From assembly GCA_014762585.1 (NCBI GenBank), contig JABURN010000224.1, forward strand, positions 1-12,723: 12,723 bases of DNA. The letters are read 5' to 3'. Origin of the DNA: Methylophaga sp. (GTDB lineage: Bacteria; Pseudomonadota; Gammaproteobacteria; Nitrosococcales; Methylophagaceae). Of this stretch, positions 1 through 8,517 are shown one piece after another; within the stretch, counting starts at the first letter, position 1, and each line of letters opens with the position of its first letter. The notes beneath the pieces are model-generated. The model did not search any database. It saw only the letters and a program-made list of their open reading frames with translations, and was not told the DNA's origin. The translations under genes and the position numbers were made by a program.

Positions 1-195
1 TGTGTATCAGCGACAGACCGTAGCGTCAGCTTCCGTGCCGGCGGCGCCATGGGTAGTCTCATCAGTGGTTATTTATGGCTGACACCGGGACCGATGTGGA
101 CCTATCTTTTAGCCAGTAGCCTGACCCTGCTCGCATTTTTCATCTCCTGGATCTGGCTCAAGGAAGATGACCGTCACAAAAAACCGGCTCTGTAA
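1..195 (+). CDS. C-terminal fragment of an MFS-family transporter
   Basis: An open frame enters from the left edge and ends at TAA 193-195, giving 64 residues. The fragment contains a glycine-rich turn (RAGGAMGSLISGYLW), a loop with TPGPMW, then a strongly hydrophobic helix (about residues 37-54) and a short charged tail ending KEDDRHKKPAL. This arrangement, a glycine-rich helix followed by a last helix and a basic tail, resembles the last two membrane segments of MFS_1-like permeases of the HcaT/nucleoside-symporter type. The substrate cannot be told from this end. The gene is on the same strand as the Nqr operon, 123 bases upstream, and I see no convincing terminator between them. The family call rests on overall resemblance only. 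Confidence 0.6.
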   Translation, partial: CVSATDRSVSFRAGGAMGSLISGYLWLTPGPMWTYLLASSLTLLAFFISWIWLKEDDRHKKPAL

Positions 196-1668
<1,473 letters not shown>

Positions 1669-1670
1669 TC

Positions 1671-2891
1671 ATGGCGCGGTTAAGACGTTTCCTTGATCGT
1701 ATCGAGCCGCAATTTCAGAAAGGCGGCCCTTACGAGAAGTATTACGCCCTGTATGAGATGGTCGATACCTTCATCTACTCACCGGCGGATGTGACACGCG
1801 GTTCACCGCACGTGCGTGACGCCATCGACCTCAAGCGGGTCATGAGTTATGTGGTGGTCGCGACCTTCCCGGTGTTGTTGCTGATGCTGTGGAATACCGG
1901 CTTCCAGGCTAACTCGGCGATGGCCCAGATTGGCATGGATGCAGGTGAAGGCTGGCGCCACTGGCTGATGACGACACTGGGCATCAGCTATGACCCCAAC
2001 AGTCTGTTTGCCAATATGTTCCACGGGCTGCTCTACTTCCTGCCGATGTATATCGTAACGCTGGCGGCCGGTGGTCTGTTCGAGGTCATCTTTGCTGCAG
2101 TGCGAAACCACGAAGTCAATGAGGGTTTCCTGGTCAGCTCAATGCTCTACACCCTGACCCTGCCACCCTCAACACCGCTGTGGATGGTGGCTTTGGGTAT
2201 CATCTTCGGTGTGGTACTGGGTAAAGAGGTGTTCGGCGGGACCGGCAAGAACTTCCTCAACCCCGCACTGACCGGCCGTGCTTTCCTGTATTTTGCTTAT
2301 CCTGCCTCAATGTCGGGTGATGCAGTGTGGACTGCAGTCGATGGCTACACCGGTGCAACGCCGCTGGCTCTGGCTGCCTCCGGCGGTGTCGAAGCTATTA
2401 AAGAAGCTGGTTACACCTGGTCGCAAACTTTCTTCGGCATGATTCCGGGCTCACTGGGTGAAACCTCGACGTTAGCGATTCTGATTGGCGCTGCTTTCCT
2501 GATTTATACCCGGGTGGCTAATTACCGAATCATTTTCGGCGTTTTCCTTGGCATGGTTGCCACCACCCTGCTGTTCAACCTGATCGGCAGTGAAACCAAT
2601 CCGATGTTCAGCGTACCGTGGTACTGGCATATGACGATTGGCGGTATCGCCTTTGGTATGGTGTTTATGGCGACTGACCCGGTTTCCGCTGCAATGACCG
2701 ACAAGGGCCGCTGGATATACGGCTTTTTGATTGGTTTCATGGCAGTACTAATCCGTGTGGTCAACCCGGCCTTCCCGGAAGGCATCATGCTGGCAATCCT
2801 GTTCGGCAATATGTTTGCGCCGCTGATCGATCACTTTGTGATGCAGGCGAACATCAAACGCAGATTGAAACGAAGTGAAGTCAATGGCTGA
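1671..2891 (+). CDS. nqrB: Na+-translocating NADH:quinone oxidoreductase subunit B
   Basis: NqrB is a multi-spanning membrane subunit that carries one covalently bound FMN and takes part in sodium transport and quinone reduction. The 406-residue product has a cytoplasmic N-terminus ([15 protein letters not shown]), then many hydrophobic segments. The flavin-attachment motif TGATPLA is present, with the acceptor threonine at residue 230 (the equivalent is Thr236 in Vibrio cholerae). The conserved segment [25 protein letters not shown] precedes it (written here as a known family stretch), and [16 protein letters not shown] follows near the C-terminus. Length is normal for the family. It starts two bases after nqrA, and its last eight bases overlap the start of nqrC, so translation is probably coupled. 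It requires ApbE for FMN attachment, and no apbE gene is in this window. Confidence 0.97.
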   Translation: MARLRRFLDRIEPQFQKGGPYEKYYALYEMVDTFIYSPADVTRGSPHVRDAIDLKRVMSYVVVATFPVLLLMLWNTGFQANSAMAQIGMDAGEGWRHWLMTTLGISYDPNSLFANMFHGLLYFLPMYIVTLAAGGLFEVIFAAVRNHEVNEGFLVSSMLYTLTLPPSTPLWMVALGIIFGVVLGKEVFGGTGKNFLNPALTGRAFLYFAYPASMSGDAVWTAVDGYTGATPLALAASGGVEAIKEAGYTWSQTFFGMIPGSLGETSTLAILIGAAFLIYTRVANYRIIFGVFLGMVATTLLFNLIGSETNPMFSVPWYWHMTIGGIAFGMVFMATDPVSAAMTDKGRWIYGFLIGFMAVLIRVVNPAFPEGIMLAILFGNMFAPLIDHFVMQANIKRRLKRSEVNG

Positions 2892-3708
2892 TTCAACTGA
2901 GAAAAAAGGATTTCTGGGCAGCTTTCTGAGTCTGCCTAATGACAATCCCAAGAAAACCCTGTTTGTGGCGATTATGTTGTGCCTGGTCTGTTCGATCCTG
3001 GTATCAACCGCGGCAGTATCACTGAAACCGCTGCAAACCAGTAACAAAAAAGACGATATCAAACGCAATATTCTTGCTGTAACCGGCCTGAGTGATCAGG
3101 AAGGCACACTGGATGAGCTGTTCAGTCGCTTTGAGGTCAAGCTGGTTGATCTGGATACAGGCCTGTATGCCATTTCAGATATCGATCCGGTTGTTTACGA
3201 CCAGCGTAAAGCCTCTGCGGATCCGATGATGAGCGTGGCCTTGCCGGGTGGTCAGGATATCGCCGGCATCAGCCGCCGTGCCAATATGGCGCCGGTCTAC
3301 CTGCTGACCGAAGGCGATACCATCAAACAGGTTGTTTTGCCGGTTCATGGCTACGGACTCTGGTCTACCTTGTATGGCTTTTTGTCGCTGGAGGGTGACT
3401 TCAATACCATCACCGGCCTGCGCTTTTACGAACATGCTGAAACCCCGGGGCTGGGCGGCGAAGTAGACAACCCGAAATGGCGCGCCAAGTGGGATGGCAA
3501 AAAAGTCTTTGATGAAGAAGGTAATGTCGAAATCCGCGTGGTTCGTGGCTATGTCGACGAGAAGACCGCGAATGCCGAACACAAAGTCGACGGCCTGTCC
3601 GGCGCGACTTTGACCAGTAACGGTGTGACCAACCTGCTGCAATACTGGCTGGGTGACCACGGCTTCGGTCCTTACCTGAAAAACATGCGTAGCGAATTGG
3701 GGAAATAA
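2884..3708 (+). CDS. nqrC: Na+-translocating NADH:quinone oxidoreductase subunit C
   Basis: NqrC is a single-span anchored subunit whose periplasmic domain carries a covalent FMN passing electrons within the pump. The 274-residue product has a short charged N-terminus, one membrane helix (about residues 24-46, [21 protein letters not shown]) and a long soluble FMN-binding domain. The motif [13 protein letters not shown] sits near the C-terminus, and by comparison with V. cholerae Thr225 the acceptor is Thr244. [13 protein letters not shown] and [16 protein letters not shown] are also standard NqrC segments. ATG 2884 is chosen. A GTG nine bases upstream (2875) is in frame but adds only three residues and has no better ribosome site. 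The start lies inside the end of nqrB (eight-base overlap), and nqrD follows after three bases. Slightly longer than the V. cholerae protein. Confidence 0.96.
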   Translation: MADSTEKKGFLGSFLSLPNDNPKKTLFVAIMLCLVCSILVSTAAVSLKPLQTSNKKDDIKRNILAVTGLSDQEGTLDELFSRFEVKLVDLDTGLYAISDIDPVVYDQRKASADPMMSVALPGGQDIAGISRRANMAPVYLLTEGDTIKQVVLPVHGYGLWSTLYGFLSLEGDFNTITGLRFYEHAETPGLGGEVDNPKWRAKWDGKKVFDEEGNVEIRVVRGYVDEKTANAEHKVDGLSGATLTSNGVTNLLQYWLGDHGFGPYLKNMRSELGK

Positions 3709-3711
3709 CAG

Positions 3712-4374
3712 ATGGCTAGTCAAGCAAAAACCAATGTTATCGATCCGTTAATCGACAATAATCCCATCACTCTGCAGGTGCTGGGCATTTGTTCGGCTTT
3801 GGCGGTGACAACCAACATGATGGCGTCGCTCATCATGTGTATCGCACTGACCACGGTCTGCGCCTTTTCGGGTGCCTTTATCAGTGCTATCCGCAAACAT
3901 ATTCCGGGCAATATCCGCATTATCGTGCAGATGACGATCATTGCCTCGCTGGTCATTATCGTCGACCAGGTGCTCAAGGCCTATGCCTATGAAGCCAGCA
4001 AGCAACTGTCAGTATTTGTGGGCTTGATCATCACCAACTGTATCGTGTTGGGCCGGGCAGAAGCCTACGCAATGAAAAACCCGCCGCTGCTCAGTTTCCT
4101 TGATGGCATCGGTAATGGGCTGGGTTACAGCCTGATCCTGATGTCGGTCGCGTTTTTCCGTGAACTGCTCGGTGCCGGCAAACTATTTGGCGTTCAGGTG
4201 ATTCCGGTTGCCAGTGAGGGTGGCTGGTACATCCCCAATGGTCTGATGTTACTGCCGCCCAGCGCGTTTTTTGTCATCGGTCTGATGATCTGGGGCATCC
4301 GTACCTGGAAGAAAGAACAGGTAGAAAAACCGGACTATCAGATTCACCAGGTTCACCGGACGGAGGTACTCTAA
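3712..4374 (+). CDS. nqrD: Na+-translocating NADH:quinone oxidoreductase subunit D
   Basis: NqrD is an integral membrane subunit of the pump, pseudo-symmetric with NqrE. The two together bind an intramembrane [2Fe-2S] cluster. The 220-residue product starts [19 protein letters not shown] and has about six hydrophobic segments. Its two expected cluster cysteines are visible: Cys27 in [11 protein letters not shown] and Cys110 in [15 protein letters not shown], in line with Cys29 and Cys112 of V. cholerae. [11 protein letters not shown] and [16 protein letters not shown] are also conserved. The C-terminal tail ([22 protein letters not shown]) is a little longer than usual and polar. The gene sits three bases after nqrC, and its TAA abuts the ATG of nqrE with no gap. 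Confidence 0.96.
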   Translation: MASQAKTNVIDPLIDNNPITLQVLGICSALAVTTNMMASLIMCIALTTVCAFSGAFISAIRKHIPGNIRIIVQMTIIASLVIIVDQVLKAYAYEASKQLSVFVGLIITNCIVLGRAEAYAMKNPPLLSFLDGIGNGLGYSLILMSVAFFRELLGAGKLFGVQVIPVASEGGWYIPNGLMLLPPSAFFVIGLMIWGIRTWKKEQVEKPDYQIHQVHRTEVL

Positions 4375-4983
4375 ATGGAACAATACCTGAGCCTCTTTAT
4401 GCGGGCGATTTTTGTCGAGAACCTGGCGCTGGCCTTCTTCCTGGGGATGTGTACTTTCCTGGCGGTATCCAAAAAAATTGAAACCGCACTGGGTCTGGGC
4501 ATCGCTGTTATTCTGGTTCAAACCATCACGGTACCGGCCAATAACCTGATTTATCAGTACCTGCTCAAAGACGGTGCACTGGCCTGGGCCGGTCTGCCGG
4601 AAGTGGATCTGAGCTTTTTGGGTCTCATCAGTTATATCGGCGTTATCGCTGCGATGGTGCAAATCCTGGAAATGGCCATGGATAAATATGTACCGGCCCT
4701 GTACAACGCCCTCGGCATTTTCCTGCCGCTGATTACCGTAAACTGCGCCATCCTCGGCGGCACCCTGTTCATGGTAGAGCGTGATTACAACTTCGCAGAG
4801 AGTGTCACTTACGGTCTTGGTAGTGGCTTTGGCTGGGCACTGGCGATTACTGCGATTGCCGGTATTCGCGAAAAGCTGAAGTACTCCGACGTGCCTGACG
4901 GACTTCAGGGTCTGGGTATCACCTTTATTACCGCGGGCCTGATGGCGCTTGGATTTATGTCATTTTCGGGGATACAGCTGTAA
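4375..4983 (+). CDS. nqrE: Na+-translocating NADH:quinone oxidoreductase subunit E
   Basis: NqrE is the partner of NqrD in the membrane core and supplies the other two cysteines of the intramembrane [2Fe-2S] cluster. The 202-residue product starts [19 protein letters not shown] and has six hydrophobic segments. Cys26 ([12 protein letters not shown]) and Cys124 ([13 protein letters not shown]) correspond to Cys26 and Cys120 in V. cholerae. The ER.YNFAESV.YG.GSG.GW segment typical of the family follows. A strong GGAGG (4362-4366) inside the end of nqrD serves as ribosome site, eight bases before the ATG. The stop overlaps the start of nqrF by one base (TAATG), which favours translational coupling. 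No anomalies seen. Confidence 0.97.
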   Translation: MEQYLSLFMRAIFVENLALAFFLGMCTFLAVSKKIETALGLGIAVILVQTITVPANNLIYQYLLKDGALAWAGLPEVDLSFLGLISYIGVIAAMVQILEMAMDKYVPALYNALGIFLPLITVNCAILGGTLFMVERDYNFAESVTYGLGSGFGWALAITAIAGIREKLKYSDVPDGLQGLGITFITAGLMALGFMSFSGIQL

Positions 4984-6200
4984 TGGAAATCATACTCGGT
5001 ATCGTACTCTTCACACTGATCATCATGGCCCTGGTGTTCCTCATCCTGGGCGCACGCTCACGGCTGGTCTCCACCGGTGATGTCAATATCATCATTAATG
5101 ATGAGAAGACCATCAAAACCAAACCGGGCAGTAAACTGTTGGGTGCGCTGGCTGATGCCGACCTGTTCGTGTCATCTGCCTGTGGCGGCGGTGGTACCTG
5201 CGGTCAGTGCAAGGTCAAGATTTTTGAGGGCGGCGGCTCCATTCTGCCCACTGAAGAATCGCATATTACTAAACGTGAAGCCGCTGACGGTGAGCGCTTA
5301 TCCTGCCAGGTCTCGGTCAAGCAGGATATGAAAATCGAAGTACCGGAAGAGGTCTTCGGTGTTAAGAAATGGGAGTGCACCGTCCGCTCCAACCATAACG
5401 TGGCGACCTTCATCAAGGAACTGGTGCTGGAACTGCCGGAAGGTGAAGACGTTAACTTCCGCGCCGGTGGTTTTATTCAGATCGAGTGTCCGCCGCACAC
5501 GGTTGAATATAAAGACTTCACTATTGAAGACGATTATCGCGGTGACTGGGATCGCTACGATATGTGGCGTTACAAGTCGGTAGTCAAAGAAGATGTGGTG
5601 CGTGCCTATTCCATGGCCAACTACCCGCTGGAAAAAGGCGTTGTCATGCTCAACGTCCGGATTGCTTCACCGCCGCCGGATCAGGATGATATTCCGCCAG
5701 GTCAGATGTCTTCCTACATCTTTAACCTGAAACCGGGCGATAAGGTCACGATTTCTGGTCCTTTCGGTGAATTCTTCGCTAAAGACACCGATAAGGAAAT
5801 GGTCTTCATCGGTGGTGGTGCCGGTATGGCGCCGATGCGTTCACACATCTTCGACCAGCTGGGTCGTTTGAAGAGCAAACGCAAGATGACCTTCTGGTAC
5901 GGTGCCCGCAGCCTGCGTGAAATGTTCTATACCGAAGATTTCGACCAACTGGCTTCAGAAAACGATAACTTTACCTGGAATGTTGCTCTGTCAGACCCAC
6001 TTCCCGAAGATAACTGGCAGGGGTACACTGGCTTTATCCATAACGTGCTGTATGACAATTACCTGAAAGATCATCCGGCACCGGAAGACTGCGAGTTCTA
6101 TATCTGTGGTCCGCCGATGATGAATGCTGCCGTGATCAGCATGCTGGAAGATCTGGGTGTCGAGCGTGAGAATATCCTGCTTGACGACTTTGGAGGCTAA
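4983..6200 (+). CDS. nqrF: Na+-translocating NADH:quinone oxidoreductase subunit F
   Basis: NqrF is the NADH-oxidising subunit: electrons go from NADH to FAD and then to a [2Fe-2S] cluster. The 405-residue protein has one N-terminal membrane helix (about residues 3-24) and a ferredoxin domain with the cluster ligands Cys67, Cys73, Cys76 and Cys108 ([10 protein letters not shown], then LSCQ). A ferredoxin-reductase-type FAD domain with RAYSMANYP (207-215) follows, then an NADH-binding domain with GGGAGMAP (277-284) and CGPPMM (375-380). It ends LLDDFGG, as NqrF proteins do. All expected catalytic motifs are intact and length is normal. It overlaps nqrE by one base, and nqrM begins immediately after its stop, without the apbE gene that lies between them in Vibrio. 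Confidence 0.98.
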   Translation: MEIILGIVLFTLIIMALVFLILGARSRLVSTGDVNIIINDEKTIKTKPGSKLLGALADADLFVSSACGGGGTCGQCKVKIFEGGGSILPTEESHITKREAADGERLSCQVSVKQDMKIEVPEEVFGVKKWECTVRSNHNVATFIKELVLELPEGEDVNFRAGGFIQIECPPHTVEYKDFTIEDDYRGDWDRYDMWRYKSVVKEDVVRAYSMANYPLEKGVVMLNVRIASPPPDQDDIPPGQMSSYIFNLKPGDKVTISGPFGEFFAKDTDKEMVFIGGGAGMAPMRSHIFDQLGRLKSKRKMTFWYGARSLREMFYTEDFDQLASENDNFTWNVALSDPLPEDNWQGYTGFIHNVLYDNYLKDHPAPEDCEFYICGPPMMNAAVISMLEDLGVERENILLDDFGG

Positions 6201-6398
6201 ATGACTACCTTTATCGCCACCTTTGTAATACTGCTGCTCGTCGTTGCCGGCATGGCTATCGGCGTCCTGTTTGGTCGTTCATCGATCAAGGGCAGTTGTG
6301 GCGGTCTCAACCAGGTCGGTTTGGGTGGTAGCTGCGGCGGTGCCTGCTCTCTTGAGGAAAAAGAGGAATGCGCCCGCCGAAAAGCAGAACAACAATAA
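6201..6398 (+). CDS. nqrM: NqrM, assembly factor for the Na+-NQR (DUF539)
   Basis: NqrM is a small membrane protein needed for maturation of the Na+-NQR, thought to help deliver iron for the NqrD/NqrE cluster. The 65-residue product has an N-terminal membrane helix (about residues 4-24) followed by a short cysteine-bearing soluble tail. The four family cysteines are at 33 (KGSCGGLNQVG), 45 and 49 (GGSCGGACSLEEKEEC) and 57. This pattern and length match the DUF539 family well. The ATG directly follows the nqrF stop, so it is part of the same transcript. The ribosome site is the GGAGG in the last codons of nqrF. In Vibrio the gene follows apbE, which is absent here. Confidence 0.93.
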   Translation: MTTFIATFVILLLVVAGMAIGVLFGRSSIKGSCGGLNQVGLGGSCGGACSLEEKEECARRKAEQQ

Positions 6399-6416
6399 GG
6401 TCACAGGAGAGAAGCC

Positions 6417-6881
6417 ATGCTCGCACCGTTGAAAGTTAAAGACTATATGAATGGCACCAAAATCACCTTCACACCGGATATGGATGTGCTGCGTGCGATT
6501 CATCAACTGATCGAATTCAAGATTTCCGGTGCCCCGGTCATTGATCATCACGGCAACCTGATCGGCTTCCTGTCCGAAAAGGACTGCATGCAGGTCGCGC
6601 TCAACGCGGCTTACCAGGGTGAAGCAGCCGGCAAAGTCGCCGAATTCATGCATGAGGGCTGCCAGACCGTCGATGTTGAAGCCTCAATCATTGAAGTCGC
6701 CGAAACTTTTCTTCAAACCGCTTTCAAATGTCTGCCGGTCGTCAAAGACAATCGTCTGGTCGGCTCAATCACCCGCCAGAATATCCTCAAAGCACTGGAA
6801 AAGACGGCGAATATCGAAAGCCACAAAAAGCCGGCCAAACAATCCACCAAGCAACAGATCCACGTCAGCAGCCCCAACTAA
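6417..6881 (+). CDS. Two-CBS-domain protein at the end of the nqr operon
   Basis: The 154-residue soluble protein consists of two CBS domains, about residues 7-62 (VKDYMNGTKITFTPDMDV, FKISGAPVIDHHGNLIGFLSEKD) and 73-128 (VAEFMHEGCQTVDVEASI, FKCLPVVKDNRLVGSITRQNILK). A basic polar tail of about 25 residues (SHKKPAKQSTKQQ) follows. Tandem CBS pairs usually bind adenine nucleotides such as AMP, ATP or SAM, and regulate a partner. No catalytic domain is attached. It begins 18 bases after nqrM with an AGGAG site (6404-6408) and ends before the operon terminator, so it is very likely co-transcribed with the pump. That a nucleotide sensor regulates or stabilises the Na+-NQR is an inference from position only. 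The protein could equally act elsewhere. Confidence 0.88.
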   Translation: MLAPLKVKDYMNGTKITFTPDMDVLRAIHQLIEFKISGAPVIDHHGNLIGFLSEKDCMQVALNAAYQGEAAGKVAEFMHEGCQTVDVEASIIEVAETFLQTAFKCLPVVKDNRLVGSITRQNILKALEKTANIESHKKPAKQSTKQQIHVSSPN

Positions 6882-6904
6882 ACCTGGGCCTGTGCATCAA
6901 ATAG

Positions 6905-6929
6905 AACAGCTACTTCGGTAGCTGTTTTT
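6905..6929 (+). terminator. Rho-independent terminator of the nqr operon
   Basis: AACAGCTAC (6905-6913) pairs with GTAGCTGTT (6918-6926) around a UUCG tetraloop, followed by a run of T to 6929. The stem is nine base pairs with a very stable loop. It lies 24 bases after the CBS gene stop and closes the transcript from nqrA onward. Confidence 0.9.
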
Positions 6930-6982
6930 GTCTCCATAACGCGCTACACTCAAAACGACAGGCCCAGCAACCGGAGCTTTTT

Positions 6983-7198
6983 ATGCAATTGGTGTTTCGT
7001 GCCAATAATATTCTGGAAGCCCACATCGTCGCGGGCATGCTCAAGAGTCATGACATCGACTGTCATTTGGGTGGTCATTATTTACAGGGGGCCGTGGGCG
7101 ATCTGCCTGCGGCCGACTTTGCCCATGTGTTTGTCCACGAGGACGATCAAGCCCGTGCAGAAGCGCTGATTAAGGACTATGAAGACGGCGAGTTATAA
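6983..7198 (+). CDS. Small DUF2007-like protein
   Basis: The 71-residue acidic product starts MQLVFRANNILEAHIVAGMLKSHDIDCHL and ends with a helix rich in D, E and A. The pattern is a short beta strand, a helix with EAHIVAGMLKSHDI, then a strand FAHVFVHEDD and a helix QARAEALIKDYED. It matches the DUF2007 family (putative signal-transducing protein, ferredoxin-like half fold), which is widespread in proteobacteria and has no established role. CGGAG (6971-6975) is the ribosome site, seven bases before ATG 6983. The gene is monocistronic: the nqr terminator lies before it and a hairpin with a T run follows it. No membrane helix or catalytic motif is visible. Confidence 0.75.
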   Translation: MQLVFRANNILEAHIVAGMLKSHDIDCHLGGHYLQGAVGDLPAADFAHVFVHEDDQARAEALIKDYEDGEL

Positions 7199-7214
7199 CG
7201 CTGTTTAGTCAGTC

Positions 7215-7254
7215 TTGACAGGCATCATGTGATCTAAGCTGCCTGACATTTTTT
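7215..7254 (+). terminator. Probable rho-independent terminator after the DUF2007-like gene
   Basis: CAGGCA (7219-7224) pairs with TGCCTG (7240-7245). Beyond one mismatch a further GC and TA pair extend the stem, and six T follow at 7249-7254. The loop is long (15 bases), and its left end overlaps a small ATCA-TGAT palindrome. Position and T run fit a terminator, but the stem is short. Confidence 0.5.
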
Positions 7255-7311
7255 CCCGGGCACAAATTAATGTAAGCTTGCTATTCGACTTTCCAACAAG
7301 ACACTCTAGCT

Positions 7312-8265
7312 ATGATTTACAACAGCATTCTCGATACTATCGGCAACACGCCCGTTGTCCGCCTCAATAATATCGCGCCCGACCATGTCGATATGTACGT
7401 CAAGGTCGAATCATTCAACCCGATGGGTTCGGTTAAGGACCGACTCGCCTTTGCGGTCATCGATGATGCTGAAAAGCGTGGGGTGCTCAAACCCGGCCAG
7501 ACTGTCGTGGAAGCGACCTCCGGCAACACCGGTATCGCACTGGCCATGGTCTGCGCTGCCAAGGGTTATCCTTTTGTTGCCACCATGGTGGAAACCTTCT
7601 CGGTAGAACGCCGCAAAATTATGCGCGCCCTGGGTGCCAAGGTCATTCTGACGCCGGCAGCAGAAAAAGGCACAGGTATGGTCAAGAAAGCCGAAGAACT
7701 GGCAGAGAAACATGGCTGGTTTCTGGCGCGTCAATTCGAAAACCCGGCTAATCCGGCTTACCACAGAAACACCACCGGGCCTGAGATTTTGCGGGACTTT
7801 GCCGGCAAGCGCCTCGATTACTGGGTCTCCGGCTGGGGCACCGGCGGTACTTTGACCGGCGCCGGTGAAATGATCAAGCTCGCTCGTCCTGACACCAAGG
7901 TGGTAGCAACTGAGCCCGCTGCCGCTTCATTGCTGGCAGGCGGTGACTGGAACCCGCATAAAATTCAGGGCTGGACCCCCGACTTTGTACCCGATGTATT
8001 GAATCGTGACGTGCATGATGAACTGTATCCCGTCACCGATGAAGAGGCAAAACACTGGGCCTTGCGCCTTGCCAGTGAAGAAGGCATTTTTGTTGGCCTC
8101 TCCTGTGGTGGCACACTGGCGGCAGCGATGAAGGTTGCAGAGAAAGCAGAAAACGGCTCAACCATTCTGGCCATGCTGCCTGATACCGGTGAACGCTATC
8201 TCTCAACTTACCTGTTTGAAGGCATGAATGAAGAATCAGATGACGACTGGCTGGCGAGTCAATAA
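7312..8265 (+). CDS. cysK: Cysteine synthase (O-acetylserine sulfhydrylase, CysK type)
   Basis: This PLP-dependent enzyme makes cysteine from O-acetylserine and sulfide in the cytoplasm. The 317-residue product has the family order: GNTPVVRL (11-18), FNPMGSVKDR with the PLP lysine at residue 42, TSGNTG (69-74) binding the substrate carboxylate, the phosphate-binding GTGGT (176-180), and HKIQGWTPDFVPDVLN (216-231). SCGGT (264-268) keeps the serine that contacts the pyridine nitrogen. The HKIQG segment and the ERYLST ending favour CysK over CysM, although the two are hard to separate by eye. The loop normally written as SSGA or SAGA is SCGG here, and the usual PET.S.ERR is VETFSVERR. It is a single gene 113 bases after the previous one. 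No clear terminator follows, so transcripts may continue into pqqA. Confidence 0.9.
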   Translation: MIYNSILDTIGNTPVVRLNNIAPDHVDMYVKVESFNPMGSVKDRLAFAVIDDAEKRGVLKPGQTVVEATSGNTGIALAMVCAAKGYPFVATMVETFSVERRKIMRALGAKVILTPAAEKGTGMVKKAEELAEKHGWFLARQFENPANPAYHRNTTGPEILRDFAGKRLDYWVSGWGTGGTLTGAGEMIKLARPDTKVVATEPAAASLLAGGDWNPHKIQGWTPDFVPDVLNRDVHDELYPVTDEEAKHWALRLASEEGIFVGLSCGGTLAAAMKVAEKAENGSTILAMLPDTGERYLSTYLFEGMNEESDDDWLASQ

Positions 8266-8279
8266 TCGTATTTTACGAT
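8265..8279. repeat. Small perfect palindrome at the cysK stop
   Basis: ATCGTA (8265-8270) and TACGAT (8274-8279) form a six-base inverted repeat with a TTT loop, starting on the last base of the cysK stop codon. It is AT-rich and has no T run, so it is not a good terminator. It could be an operator half-site pair or chance. Confidence 0.3.
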
Positions 8280-8336
8280 AATATCAATCTGATTTAATCG
8301 TTAGACTTGATTATGAGTCCACGCCATAATTCACTC

Positions 8337-8361
8337 AACGCTTCAGGGAAACCCCGGCGTT
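8337..8361 (+). promoter_or_regulatory. Possible structured leader of pqqA
   Basis: AACGC (8337-8341) pairs with GCGTT (8357-8361), enclosing an inner GGG-AAA-CCC hairpin (8346-8354). The right arm runs into TTTATATAA, 16 bases before the pqqA Shine-Dalgarno site. It could be a leader structure, a weak terminator or attenuator between cysK and pqqA, or chance pairing in a GC-rich patch. The stems are short. Confidence 0.3.
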
Positions 8362-8376
8362 TTATATAACCTTAAC

Positions 8377-8381
8377 AGGAG
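8377..8381 (+). promoter_or_regulatory. Shine-Dalgarno site of pqqA
   Basis: AGGAG is followed by eight bases (AGAGAACC at 8382-8389), then ATG 8390. This strong, well-spaced site before a 23-codon frame is evidence that the frame is translated. Confidence 0.75.
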
Positions 8382-8389
8382 AGAGAACC

Positions 8390-8461
8390 ATGTGGACTAA
8401 ACCAGAATACTCAGATATGCGTTATGGATTTGAAGTGACCATGTACATATGCAACCGCTAG
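8390..8461 (+). CDS. pqqA: PqqA, ribosomal precursor peptide of pyrroloquinoline quinone
   Basis: This 23-residue frame opens [11 protein letters not shown] and ends EVTMYICNR. That matches the PqqA peptides of gammaproteobacteria, which open MW.KP and end EVT.Y..NR. Glu15 and Tyr19 stand in the invariant E-x3-Y arrangement. In the known pathway PqqE (radical SAM, with PqqD) crosslinks these two side chains, and PqqB, PqqC and proteases finish PQQ, the cofactor of periplasmic methanol, alcohol and glucose dehydrogenases. A good Shine-Dalgarno site precedes it and a strong terminator lies 24 bases after its stop. None of pqqB-F follows: the next gene is on the other strand. It is thus a separately transcribed precursor gene, perhaps an extra copy that raises peptide supply. 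Cys21 stands where related peptides usually have Ala or Ser. Confidence 0.93.
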   Translation: MWTKPEYSDMRYGFEVTMYICNR

Positions 8462-8485
8462 TTGCTTTATATCCTTCTCACCCGG

Positions 8486-8512
8486 AAAAAGCCCCTTCCC
8501 GAGGGGCTTTTT
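8486..8512. terminator. Bidirectional terminator between pqqA and the hydrolase gene
   Basis: AAAAAGCCCCT (8486-8496) pairs with AGGGGCTTTTT (8502-8512) around a five-base loop. There are T runs on both strands, so it can end pqqA transcription rightward and hydrolase transcription leftward. The minus-strand stop codon is only five bases away (8518-8520). Confidence 0.92.
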
Positions 8513-8517
8513 CTTTT

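Noticed and set aside
3175..3723. Minus-strand frame of 182 codons opposite nqrC
   Set aside because: It lies wholly antisense to a certain gene, has no family resemblance and no ribosome site of note, and follows the codon pattern of the opposite strand.
7215..7243. Perfect -35 hexamer TTGACA upstream of cysK
   Set aside because: No acceptable -10 box lies 16-18 bases downstream, and the bases form the left side of a probable terminator stem.
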